Below, in pieces: positions 1-11,500 of a stretch of 64,000 bases of DNA. A model generated the notes under the pieces. That model made no database searches, was not told the DNA's origin, and was given only the letters and a program-made list of their open reading frames with translations. Both the position numbers and the translations under genes were made by a program. Position 1 is the stretch's first letter; each line of letters starts with the position of its first letter. Source of the stretch: Eudromia elegans (Eukaryota; Chordata; Aves; Tinamiformes; Tinamidae); assembly GCA_003342815.1 (NCBI GenBank), contig PTEX01000014.1:7494765-7558764 (forward strand). Direction: 5' to 3'.

Positions 1-20
1 GCACGAGAGGGCTCGCGTGT

Positions 21-42
21 TCCTCCTCCTCCTCCTCCTCCT
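21..42. repeat. (TCC)n trinucleotide repeat
   Basis: Seven tandem TCC units followed by a T-rich run and TTTTAG. The run resembles a splice-acceptor pyrimidine tract, but no recognisable exon follows. Confidence 0.8.
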
Positions 43-627
43 TTCTTTTAGGTTCTGTAAGGAGCAGCTGTAGCTCTTGGTGCAGGTTGGGCCAGAAGGG
101 CCTGGAGGATCTGCTCCATTCCTTGCCGTGCCTGTGCAGGAGGGAGGATGTTGGAGAACGTGGCCCTTAAAAGGGCTCTCCTATGAACACAAAGCAGTGG
201 ATCCCCCTGCACAGGCTGCCAGGTGGCAGCCAGCAACGGTCACAAAAGCAGGATAACAAACACAGGGTGCTAAAGTCGCTGTTTAATCCATGAGGCTGCA
301 AGGCCTTTTCCTGCCCCAGGTGCTGAAGAAGGCCCAATCTTCTGAGCACATTATGCAGATTTTTTCCCTGAGTGTTTTTCTTTAACTGTACCTTGGCTGT
401 ACTGATTTTAATTTTACATCTTGTGCGTGATGGGCTTTTTTTCCTGCTGCTTCCTGAAGAAGCAATGATTCTTTGATGCATTTTTATGCAATACCAAAGC
501 AAGCTTAATATAAACATTAAATGCAATGTGTCTTCAGTCATGGTACAACATTGCATGCCATGTACGTACTACCTGTTCCCAGTTACAGATTGCTCCTGAA
601 CTCAGTAGCAGCAAGATCCACCCATGT

Positions 628-629
<2 letters not shown>

Positions 630-690
<61 letters not shown>
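630..690. repeat. (TA)n microsatellite
   Basis: About 30 uninterrupted TA units. A shorter run of the same dinucleotide lies at 724-736, so the two may be remnants of one longer array. The array is self-complementary and likely to vary in length between individuals. Confidence 0.95.
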
Positions 691-694
<4 letters not shown>

Positions 695-3508
695 CAGTTT
701 GGATTATTTTCTGGCATTCTCTTTATATATATATATGAAAAATCTTCAGAAAGACTATGCTCCCTTGTTCTTCCCATTACACTGAGGCATCTCTGCTGTT
801 TCTTGTAGATGTGTGCAAGAAATAAATCTTTCACAGTGAGAAATAGCCATTCTCCATATAATCAATATAACCAGAATCTTAATAGCTCAAGGCTGCTGTT
901 TGCTCATGTTTTGCAACAAGTGAGGATTAAGCAGAATTTCCTGTTGTTAACGTGTCCAGCATGAGACTTTATCCAGTGGAGGCTGCTGAGGAGATGTTGG
1001 TGTAAATGATGGGAGGAATCGTGACACTGCTAAAGCCTCTACATTCTGGAAACGTCACTAGTAGTTTGATCATCCTGGTAGAGTCCTGCCGGCTGCCGGG
1101 AATCTTCTTCCAGGCATAAAGCTGCCGTGTTTGGGATCCAGGCACTCCGAACTGGTTAAAGAGGAACCACACTACTATTTTGGTGAATACTGCTTGGAAC
1201 AACATAGCTGCTCGTGAAGAAAGGGTTGGTTATTTCTTCTTATTTTAATCTTTTATTTATTCAGTAGCTTCGGCCACTCCAGCTGTACTTGTCATTGCTG
1301 AGCAGCATTAGATATCCCTCATTTGGTGCAGGGACAGCAATAACATAGGCACAGATGCTTGACCACAGTAGAGATTGGAGGGCTTTGACTTACTAACATT
1401 GAGGTGCCCCTTGCTAAGGGGAAAGGGTCTTGTGGCGTGACAGGATTTAGATTCTGGGATGAGATCTGCACAGATCTCTAGGAAAACGAAGCCTTTGCTG
1501 CTCTCCAGGTTTTCAGCTAATCTAATCCTGTGCGCTTACCTCCTGTTGCATCACCCGGGGCCGTTTGGCGCAGGGCTGCGGGTGGGATCTGAAGCTGCCG
1601 TATATAAATGCAGCGTGGGAATAATCACTCGGCTTCGCGCTGCTGCTCCTTCTCCTTTAGCACCTACAGCAGCTCTGACAGCTCTGCAGAGCAGCAGAAT
1701 CACCTCCATGTGCCTCCCCAGCCGTGAGTGCAGCATCCTGATGGATGATAATGATGCTCCGCAGCGTGCTTGGTCCTCCCCGTGTCCAGGCAGCACAAGT
1801 CGGAGAAGTCACAGGAGGGTTTTAATTCATTTCCCTGCTCCAGAATCCCTGCATTTTTCCCCTGGGACTGCAAGGTCCCACTGCTGTGGGAGGAGTCTCC
1901 AAGCTTGAGCTCAGCAGCTGATATTTTCTTAGAGTACTGAGCAATTAATTTGGGCAAGCATGGAGCTGTATGCATGCAGTAATTAACCAGGAAAGCACCT
2001 TAGGCCAGCGTAACACAGTGGTGTGGGTGTCCTTCATTTTGAGATTGTTCCTTCTAATTGCAGCAATTTAACTAACTTGATCAATGCAACATCCCGGTGC
2101 AGTCACGTATGTGCCATTAGGCAGATGTTCTTAAAAATAGGTTGAAAGAACTGGCCTCTGCCTGGAAAAAGTACCTGCCCTAGGGCACCTTATTTAAATA
2201 AGAATGTGGAGTCCTGTGTACGCTGTCAGCAGTAATCCTTTTACAGGGCTGACTAAATTCTGAAGCTCTGACATGTAGACTGTTCTCTTCCTTATATAGG
2301 GCTGTCTTCTGGTGGATAAGTGCTGGGCAGTAATGGGATTGGAATAAAAGGCTTTGGGAAGAAAGTACAAACTGGCAGTCCTGCCTGAATCTTGAACTTA
2401 TCAGTGAATATCCATGTGCTGCAGGGACATGGGCAGGGTTGCTTGGAGGGTCTGTTTTGGAGCACGTCCTTGTGAGCAGCATTTGGTTGTCTTGTGCTGG
2501 ATGGAAGCCCTTATAGTCTTTAGGGTTGCCTTTGCTGAGCTTGGTCTGTATGGGAAGGATCTAGTATGTACCAGAAGTCATCAGTGTTCCTATTGCAGAG
2601 TGACTGATTCTGTTTTTACTTCTTTGGAAGAGGTTTATAGTTAGAGAAGTCATTCTGTTCTGGAATAAGATGATCCATGTAGCACATGGCATTAATATAA
2701 CTTTACTTGATTTAAATCACAGTCCGGCTTATACAACTCTTGTGCAGACAAGATTACTTACTGTTCTGCTGAAAAACATCCACTGTGGTAGTGTCTTACG
2801 TAGTCAGATGTGATTGGGGAACAAGCATCTCTCATGAAGAAAGCAGTTCAGAATTTGATTTTTTTTTATTAAACTTTCTTACGTATTCTCTTGATAAAGG
2901 CAAGGATGAAATCTGAAAACAGCCGTTTGAATAAGAGGAGACTGGAGGTTGATACAGTGGGTTGAGAGGACCTCTTACAAAGAGGCAGCAGAAATGCAAC
3001 TATGGAAGGAAAAATTGATTGTTGTCTTACTATTTGGACCTGCCAATCACTTAAGCAGTTACTTGGCCTGCTATTCATTTTCTTTTAAAGACATTGATGT
3101 TGGAGGTGGATGCCGGTAAGGAAATGAGGAGGCAGCGAGTGGGGTTTGGGTTTATGCAGGTGCCCCTGAGCTTTTTCTCATAAAGCAGCACAAGTCAGAA
3201 TGGGTGAACATGGAGCAACTTAGAAGTTGGTTTTTTTGGATAGTGACTCATTTCAACTTACCCAAAGTGACCTGATTTAGTTAAATGAGGCTAAATATAA
3301 CCCCTGTGAAAAGGACTGACATGTGGGAGGAGACAACAGCAGTTGGCGCTCAGCCTCTCTGTTCTGCAGGGAACATCTTTCACGACTGGTGACTAATAAC
3401 TTTTACTCCTGCTGCCTTTGGAAATAACATCGCTGCTCCCTTAGCACCTTCTAGGGAGGCGAAGAAAATGTGCTCTTCCTAATGCATTGCCTCTTATCTG
3501 CCTTTCAG

Positions 3509-3724
3509 CTTACTGCTATGGACAGTGCTATCACCCTGTGGCAGTTCCTCCTCCAGCTCCTCCAAGAGCCTCAGAACAAGAACATCATCTGTTGGACCTC
3601 CAACGACGGGGAGTTCAAACTGCTGCGGGCAGAGGAGGTGGCCAGACTCTGGGGAATCCGCAAGAACAAGCCCAGTATGAACTATGATAAACTCAGCCGT
3701 GCTCTCAGATACTATTATGTGAAG
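3509..3724 (+). CDS. ELK4: ELK4 coding exon 1: most of the ETS domain
   Basis: The exon carries a 9-nt 5' UTR piece and codons 1-69. It encodes the first part of the winged helix-turn-helix, including the recognition helix (RALRYYYVK, ending at residue 69), whose two arginines contact the GGA core in ETS proteins. The donor GTAACC follows AAG at 3724. The rest of the ETS domain (NIIKKVNG... to SYPE) is on the next exon, the usual split in this subfamily. Confidence 0.96.
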
Positions 3725-6700
3725 GTAACCGAGCCCATAAATCCACCTCCAGTGCTTATCCCTCTTACCAGCTTCTGCCTAATGAGCTTTGCTTCCTTTT
3801 CCATTCTCTTCAAGGAGATAGGTGTCACTTCTGTCTCCCAGGCTTAAGTGAGGTGTGCTGGTTTGCATTTACTTATGTTTAGTTTAGTTTAATTTGCACC
3901 TAGTGCCTCCCCAGTCATAGTTTTATAAGACTGTAGGTAGCTTTCTGCAAAATGTTACCCCTTTTCCTTTATGTCTTTGCTGATAGGAGTCTTTCTGTGA
4001 ATAATACATCTCTTTTCACTCCCTTTCCAAATGTATGTGGCCTTGCAAGGCCTGACCTCTCCAGCACAAGTAAGAAAATAAATCAAAATGGTGAATATTG
4101 CACCATCCTAAAATCTTTTCTGTAGCTGGTTCTACAAAAAGACTGTCAAAATATGGATTTCCAGTGAGGCAGCCCCAAAATCATTTGTTTTTCATCTTTA
4201 TATTCAGACATGCACCTAGCTTGTGGATAGTGGGTTTGGTCAAGCTAAGCAAGATACTTCCCTTGTTTAGCGAGTGTCTTCTCACGACTCATGTGAGCCT
4301 TTCGTTAGTGTGCAGGTGATTTCAGGGAGCTGAACTAGCATTACAATGTGGGATTGTTACCGTCGTTTCAATAACCTCTCAATAAGCCGTTTATCCCACA
4401 ACTGTTATTGTGTGGGTGTGCGAGATAAGAAAATAAAACAGTTTCTGAGGAAGCTGTCAGTTTGTAGCAGGTGGTATGCTGCTTGGAGTTTATTATTGGG
4501 TAGCAGAGTTTCTTTAATCAGCCTTATTACTGAGAAGTCTTAGTGATAGCAACTGTGCAACAAATAAGAGTCTTTTTAGCTTGAAATTGCATGTCACATT
4601 TCAGTTACGGACAAGGTAAGTTTGATAGATGCTGCTTTGTGGCTTTGAAATTGCTGATTAGCCTACGTTTTGCTGACTGGCACAGCTATTTGTTTTCTTT
4701 TATTGTCATTTTCTTAAGAACAGAGGTGGTCTGATCTGATACATTAGGCCTCAGTCCTGCAGACCTGTAAGCCTTAATTCTGCACGTTCTCTTGTGTGTA
4801 AGTAAGATGATGTTTATTGTGTCTAGATGAGTGATCATGACTTAGATGCAAGGAATGGCATATGTTTTGCTTCCTATATGATCTTCTATATTTTAAACAG
4901 AGTTACTGTTCAGCTTAAAGACTCTTGTTCATACATTTAAGGTCACGTTGAACTCACTTGCTTCAAGAATTCAGCATGTGTAAAAATATAAAAAAGTAGT
5001 TTTTGATTAAAGGGTACAGGCTATCTGGCCATCTAATTCCTCAGTCTATTTAAGGCAGTGTTTGTATCAAGAAACTGAATCTGCAGAAGGGCTGAAAATA
5101 TTTATCTTCTTGCCCACAGAATATCATTAAAAAAGTGAATGGTAAGAAGTTTGTGTACAAGTTTGTTTCCTATCCGGAGATTTTAAATATGGATCCACTC
5201 GTGGTGGGCCGTATAGAAGGAGACCCTGAAATGGCTGGTTTTGCAGAAGTTAGCAGCGCTCCAAAGGACGTGGAAAACTGTGGGAAGGAGAAGTCTCAGT
5301 CCTGTGGTAAATCCTCCAGCCGCAATGACTATATCCACTCAGGCTTGTACTCCTCTTTCACTCTGAACTCCCTGAACTCTTCCAGTGTGAAACTCTTCAG
5401 GTCCATCAAGATTGAGAATCCAGCGGAGAAACTGGTAGAGAAGAAACCTGCTCAGGACCCGACCCCGTCTGTCATCAAGTTTGTAACCATGCCCTCCAAG
5501 AAGCCTTCATCCGTCCCCCTGGTCTCTGCCACTTCAACAATCTCCGTCACTTCAACTGCTTCTGCCACTTCAGCTGCCTCCTCCCTTCCAGTGGCATCAG
5601 AAGAAGCTCTCCAGACCTTGGAGACTCTTGTTTTACCCAAGTTAACTGTCCCTGAAGCTCCAGCACCTTTGCCGAACTTAACCACCAGCTTCACCCCAAC
5701 TCCACCCGTGTCCTCGGTTTCTCCCACTCTGCAAGTTCCTTCTACGCCTCCTTCGCCACCCTTGAGCTCTAATCCTGACCTGGACATTGACACGGACATA
5801 GAGTCGGTGGCTTCTCAGCAGCTCGAGCAGGCTCAGAGCCTTCAGCATCAATCCCCAGAGCCCAAAGAGCAGGATTCTTCTGTTCTGGAGAAGGAATTTG
5901 CCAATCACCTCTCCAGATCTAAAAAACCCAAAGGGCTGGAGTTGGCTCCCACTCTAGTCATTACAGGCAGTGATCCAAGTCCGCTGGGGATACTGAGCCC
6001 TTCTCTCCCAACTGCCTCTCTTACTCCAGCACTTTTCTCTCAGGTAACCCAATCCCTTTCTTAAGCTTCTTTTTTTCTTTATTTATTAATAACAGTGGTT
6101 ATATTTAAAAACAGGAGAGTACAAGTGAAAAATAACCAGTATATCATATTTGGAGTTCTGAAATCAGGATGCGACTGTCTTTTTTTATTCTGTAAAAGAG
6201 AAGGTTGGTCCAGAACGTTTGTAATCAGTGTTAACTTTCACCCTAAAACATGCCCAGGGGTATGTCACCTATATGTGCCTGTGCAAGGTGAGCATACAGG
6301 AGCAGACTCCAGCGCTGGGATCTTCCTGGTAAATCTTCCCAGATCAACAGGAATTTCTTTAAAATAAACCCCAAAACCTGTCCTGTCCTATTCCTGTCCT
6401 GTTCCTGAAATCAGTATTTCAGGCTGATTGTGAAAACGGTTTAAAAATAGACAGAGAACCAGGGAGGTTTCTTTTAACTGTGCTTTTTAACTTGATTTAG
6501 TAGCTATTTGCTTAAGACAGAGTGTTGTGACTAAAAGTCATGTGGATGGCTGCCTAACTGGGGTGTTATCTCTGTGTGGAAAAGGCAGGCTTTCATTCCT
6601 CATGGGAGATTTGGAAGAGAACGGAATAGGGCTAGGCTGGTGTATCGTTCTGTATGTGTTTAATCTCTTTAATAAGCTGGAGTTGGAAGGAAACCATAGG

Positions 6701-8358
6701 GAAACTGCTGCTTGAAGACCAAAACAGCAAAAGACAGGAAAAAACCTTAAGCGTGGCTGCTCTTTTGGCACCCTTTGGAGTATTTGGCGGGGAAACCTGG
6801 AAAATCCAGTGTTTGCAGAAGTTGGATGTAACTTTCTTTTGTTGTAGCTGACATTCGGTGTCACCCAGGTCGTGTGTATGCCCAATGCCTGCTAATTTTA
6901 AACTCCTAAATGGAGTTTTCCAAAATCTCTTACAGGTGTTACACACCGAGGTGCACAAGTCTGCTTTGTTGTAGGTTGCAGCGGGAGTCGGCAGCTGCTG
7001 GGAAAATGGAGCCAATTACTAAGAACAGGGAGGGGAGCAGGGGCTCTTGTGGGTTTGGAAGGAGGAATGGGAGTCCCTGAAATTTGTATCCTACGCAGCT
7101 GTAGGAGCTGGATTATTGTGCCTGGGTTTACATGTGCTATGCGTTACTCTCCATGCAGCTTTAACTCATAGCTGACCTGCTTTGTATCCTTGCAGACTCC
7201 CATCTTGCTGACGCCCAGCCCCTTGCTCTCCAGCATTCACTTCTGGAGTACTCTGAGTCCCGTTGCTCCTCTCAGTCCTGCCAGGTTGCAAGGTGCTAAT
7301 ACCCTCTTCCAGGTAAGCTACATTCAGGCAGCCTCTGCCACGGGGCCACGTGTTTTAAGTTAATGCTAGTTTGTGTTGCATTTAGAGAAGGAATTTTTGT
7401 AGGTCTGTCCCTCCTGTAAAAAAATGCCCTTCCATACCATTCTTGGTTGCAGCTTTACCAGAAATGGAATTTGGTGCTCTCCCTGTAACAGTTTGTTACA
7501 GCTTCTTCGGCTGAAGCACGTTAATTTAAATCTCACTGCTATTAATGGAAGGGAGATTTTGCATCTGTGTGATCCCTGTAGCAACATGTTGCACAGTTTT
7601 GCATGATCTGATCTTAATATTATGCTCTCTTATGCTGTTTGGAAATTCTCAGCTTCATTGTTTACAATGCATATTTTCATTTAAGTAATGTATTTTAAAA
7701 GTCTTCCAGTTGTAATTGCTGATGCTTTTCCTTCCCTTTTGGAACTAGAATAGATATAACTACTGCCTGATTCTGCTTAGATAGAAGATGAGATTTAAAG
7801 AATTGCCTTTTGAGTTTATATCTGCCATCTCCATGGAAATGAAGGGAGTAGCTTATATGTACAGTCAGAACAGGATTTAAACAGGCAGGTCTGAAAAACC
7901 ATTGGATCTTTCTCTGTAATAACTGATAAGGAATCGAGGAACAATTTAGAACTTGTATTTCAAAGAACCTATATTAAAATCACAGAATAGTGATCGCACT
8001 AGTTCGGTGTATAGCCCATGGTGAGTGCAGGGCTTGCAGACTGTGATCCGGTCCGTGCCCAGCTCTACTCTGCACAACAGCCAGATCGGTACAGCCCGTG
8101 ATGCCCTGGCATTTAAACAATCCATCGCTGGAGGAAGCCAAGGAGATTCCTTGAAAGTGTTTTGGACGTTGTTGTGGGGAAGCTTTTATAGACACAGATA
8201 TGAGAGGAACAGTAAATTAAAATGGCTTTTTTCTTAATCGTTTCTGTTTTATCTCTCAGTTTCCATCAGTGCTGAACAGCCACGGGCCATTTACCCTGTC
8301 TGGACTGGATGGACCCTCTACCCCTGGCCCATTTTCCCCTGATCTTCAGAAGACATAG
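3518..8358 (+). CDS. ELK4: ELK4 (SAP-1), ETS-domain transcription factor, four coding exons
   Basis: The spliced CDS is 3518-3724, 5120-6043, 7196-7312 and 8260-8358 (stop TAG at 8356-8358), giving 448 aa; the human protein is slightly over 430 aa. All junctions are GT-AG and every intron falls between codons. The ATG at 3518 has G at -3 and G at +4 and begins with [10 protein letters not shown], the family N-terminus. Domains: ETS DNA-binding domain at about residues 5-85, SRF-binding B-box at about 136-156 ([17 protein letters not shown]), a Ser/Thr/Pro/Ala-rich linker, a basic-hydrophobic MAPK docking box near 337-346 (KKPKGLEL), a C-terminal activation region rich in S/T-P sites, and an FQFP ERK-docking motif at 415-418. 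The family is nuclear, binds CCGGAA-type sites and forms ternary complexes with SRF on serum response elements. The B-box and docking motifs distinguish it from other ETS families, and overall similarity favours ELK4 over ELK1 and ELK3. Confidence 0.97.
3725..5119 (+). other. ELK4: ELK4 intron inside the ETS domain
   Basis: GT-AG intron, AT-rich, phase 0. It holds nothing recognisable beyond ordinary intronic sequence and short A/T runs. Confidence 0.9.
5120..6043 (+). CDS. ELK4: ELK4 coding exon 2: end of ETS domain, B-box, linker, MAPK docking box
   Basis: Codons 70-377. It completes the ETS domain and holds the SRF-interacting B-box, the low-complexity linker and the docking box, ending in the S/T-P-rich activation region ([15 protein letters not shown]). 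The acceptor is TGCCCACAG ending at 5119 and the donor is CAG followed by GTAACC after 6043. Reading on past the donor gives only VTQSLS and a stop, which supports the splice call. Confidence 0.96.
5528..5581 (+). repeat. ELK4: In-frame 18-bp triplication inside ELK4
   Basis: Three adjacent 18-bp units encode [12 protein letters not shown] and ATSAAS (residues 206-223). They lie in the poorly conserved linker between the B-box and the activation domain, where length differences are tolerated. The units are imperfect at DNA level, so the repeat is not very recent. Confidence 0.85.
6044..7195 (+). other. ELK4: ELK4 intron before exon 3
   Basis: GT-AG intron, phase 0. A degenerate CCTGT/TCCTG-rich stretch lies near 6375-6410. 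Nothing else is recognisable. Confidence 0.88.
7196..8358 (+). CDS. ELK4: ELK4 coding exons 3 and 4: activation domain and FXFP motif
   Basis: Exon 3 (7196-7312, codons 378-416) starts [11 protein letters not shown] and ends LFQ. Exon 4 (8260-8358, codons 417-448) starts FPSVL and ends PDLQKT. The ERK docking motif FQFP is divided by the intron: F-Q on exon 3, F-P on exon 4. Several S/T-P sites (TPSP, STLSP, PLSP, STPG, FSPD) are typical MAP-kinase targets of the ternary-complex-factor activation domain. The intron at 7313-8259 is flanked by GTAAGC and CTCTCAG. Confidence 0.95.
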
Positions 8359-8503
8359 CACATGAACTCATGGAAAGGACATATTGGCGAGCAAGGGAAA
8401 GATTATGACACTTATATTTAACCATGTTTTTTAAATGAGCAATTTATAGTTCCACAGAGATTATCAACAGTCATAGTTTCTGCCATTCCCAATTAAAATG
8501 CCC

Positions 8504-8522
8504 TTTTTTTTTTTTTTTTTTT
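8504..8522. repeat. T homopolymer tract
   Basis: A run of about 19 T lies roughly 150 bp after the ELK4 stop codon. On the minus strand it could be the A-tail remnant of a short retroposon, but no element body is recognised beside it. Confidence 0.85.
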
Positions 8523-11500
8523 CTTTCTATATTCCCTTTTTTGAAGACCCAAATCGGGAATGTATATGCAAACGCCTTAATAGGAGCCAAAGCTCCAGTC
8601 TCTTCCCTCCTGGTTTGGAAGACTTTACTATGGGTAAAGGGAATTTCAGTTTGTGCTGCAGTTGCTGAGTCTGCACTGACTGCAGTAAAAGGTATCAGAG
8701 AAGTCTTTTCTCTTTGACTCTTGAAAAACCCTCTGTTCTTCTGCTTCCTGCGCTTGGCAAGAAGAAATCTAATCGTGATTGAAGCTGGCATTCCAGGAAA
8801 TGCTGGGGAAAAGGGTGTGTGCACTCGGCATTGCCTTGGGACCTGATAAACTTCGGCAGCAACAAAACAGCTCGCGTCTTATCTGCTGTAAAAACATAAG
8901 GAAAAACTCAACGGCGGTGTTATTAAGATACAGACATTTTTTGAACAGCGTTGTATACAAACCTCTCCAAAAAACGGTCGGGATGCTTCCCTGCCCTCCC
9001 TTCGGCGAGGAGGCAAGGCCTGGAGACAAGCGAATGACGGGGTTGGTTCCGTTCGGTTCTCAGATTGTTTGAATGCTACAGTCCAAACATTTCTTTTGAT
9101 AGAAATTTGTTATAAAGCCTGTGATTTGACTGCTAGAAAATTAGCAGAATGGTGGATTTTACGTGAGGTTGGAGGGTACGGTTGTACTTGGTGAGGTTGC
9201 TGCCTGATGCTAGAGCTTCAGACCCAAGCGGTGGGTGAGAACACTAACGTCTAAGCATTAACGTTACTGCTCTTTTCCCACAGTGGAGACGCTTGAAGTG
9301 GGAAAAGCTCCTTTTCTCCCAGCACTTATCCCAAGTTTTGCTTTAAATCGATTGCTTTTTGTTATTTGAGGAGGAGCTGAGACCTTGAAAAGGTGTACAG
9401 ATAGTTGAGAGGTGTCACAGTATATCAACCTTACTGTAAATTTGTGCTTGCTTATTTTTCTTGGTGGCTTTATGTGTATGGTTTAGTATGACTTTAGTTT
9501 CCAGAGCCATTTGAAACACTGATGAAATTGAGCTTGTAGAGCTTAGAACCTCAGGAGACCTTTTAAGAGAACTGAGGAATGAAAGGGAAGAGTTTCTCCT
9601 CTCCCAGCCCTTGGATAGTGGCTTTCGTGGTCTGTGGGCACTGGGCTGTGTGTCCTTCCAGGGTGGCCATCTGCTGTCAGGCAGCAGCTTCTGTTGGCTG
9701 CTCACATATGTACGCCGAGCTGGTGATGCAGGATAATCTTTGGCGTAAAATATCCACTAGAAACCAGAGACCATCTCTTTGCTTTGACGTCCTCGCCAGC
9801 TGTTTTGGACTGAAGCTTAATGAGCAGAGGAAGGTGGTACCCTTAGAGCAAGGGAGGCTGGCGTTGCACTTCCGCAGCGTTGTGCTTCTCCATGCTCTGC
9901 CCACCCCGTGGCCCATGGTGAGCTCAACCTCTGTGAGTTTCCCTTCGCTGCTTCTGCAGACTCTGAATTCACTTCAGTGCGCGTGTATGACGATATCCTG
10001 ACTTAATTTACTGCAGTGACATTAACTCTGTAGGCTAGCAGTGACGTATACAAACCACGGGGTATGTTTTTGGTCTTGGTGGCTGGGTGCAATGGTGTCG
10101 CTTCAGGGCACTGTGCATGCGGAAAGTCCCTTGTCCGGAGGGAGGCTGGAGAAAAGCACATGCCTGGCTCTAGGGAGAGGTTGCAGGGAGTTAGCTGATG
10201 TAATGAACTGTCTTCCCATTAGGTTAAGTCAGAGGCATAATTCTGATGCCCACTTTAATCATGGAGAAGATGCAATTCCTGTGCCGGTGGCTCTTAAATG
10301 ACAATGTGCAATATTGACTCTTTTTTTAATTTTTTTAATGCAGGAAGAAAGCTGCAGGTCGTGATTAAGAGCAGGCATCGGGAATTTTCTGGTTTGTGTG
10401 AGGGTTTACGAGTCTGCTCTAGAAATTATATATAGCTATATATAAATAGCAGCACTTTCAATGGTTGTATTAGGCTGGCCAATTTTATACCCACTGTGTG
10501 TGTGGACCTGACAGCAACATTGCAGACTAGGATTAGAATTTAAAAATAATTAATGAGCACTAAAGACTTGCAATTAAAGACTTGCAATTTAATTGCTTCC
10601 CCTTCCTTGTCCCCTTTGGAGAAAAGCCAAATTTATTTGCTTGAAAGTTGTGTATGTGCACACATGCACTTATTATTTTGCAGACTGTATCACTTTGAGT
10701 ATAGGTATGCAAGAGAACCAAATGCTATTTAGCTTTTCAGTCTTGCTTGGCCTAGTGTCATGCTCTTCTCCCACAGTTTCCTAAGATTGCACTGCCACAG
10801 GTGGCTGATGAGAGGCACGGTCATCTTTTCTTTGGGAATACCTTCTTCAGAGGAAATTAGTGTGAAAATGCAGCCTGTATGTGTTGATTTCAACCTGATA
10901 ATGCCCAACCTCCTGACAGATAGCATAGAAAGGGGGCTATTTTTGCTTCTGAAGCGCATGAGTAGGAACATAAAAGTCCCATAGGGGATTATAACCTCAG
11001 GAGACAGTTGGCAAAGCAGGTTGGAGGGGGAAGCGAGGGGAGGTGGGAGATGCTTGCTCACCTTTTCTGCAGCCTGACTTTCAGGCTGCTTAAGGTGATG
11101 CCGTCTCATGAAGGGCACACTGAACCAGTACATAACTGCCAGCTTTTCGGAATGGGCACGTTCCCGGCGGAGCACCGTGTTGCCGTGTGTTCCCCGGAGC
11201 GTGGCCGGTGAATCCCCAGGGAGCCGCCAGCTCCTCGATTCTGAGCATTTTGCAGCATGTTGCAGCTTGTTTTTAATGCAGTAGAGGGAAGGCAGGGGTT
11301 AATACAGACTCTTCTAGTTGCCATGTTAGCTGTTTGGATAGGGGTATTATGTTGGTTTAGAGCAATTAATAGTGCAGCATTACTGAAGCATTTTATTATA
11401 TTAAAGTTCACGTTGCTGATGTAGTATTCTCAGATGCTCAGTAGTTTTTGCATTGCAATGGTTAACGCATAAATGATAGCAGAATTAGGCTGGACGAGCA

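Larger units (their letters stand above)
1..3508 (+). other. ELK4 upstream region, probably 5' intron
   Basis: No coding exon could be recognised here. The stretch ends in a good acceptor (pyrimidine tract plus CAG ending at 3508) directly before the ELK4 start exon, and no CpG island or ETS-rich promoter is visible. The ELK4 promoter and non-coding first exon are therefore probably left of the window, which would make this an intron; that is inference. Contents: a (TCC)n tract at 21-42, (TA)n at 630-690 and 724-736, and a TATA-like string at 1601-1610. Otherwise it is ordinary AT-rich sequence. Confidence 0.55.

Noticed and set aside
2290..2300. CArG-like CCTTATATAGG upstream of ELK4, suggesting SRF autoregulation
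   Set aside because: The A/T core is seven bases, not six, so it does not match the CC(A/T)6GG consensus, and single matches are common in AT-rich introns.
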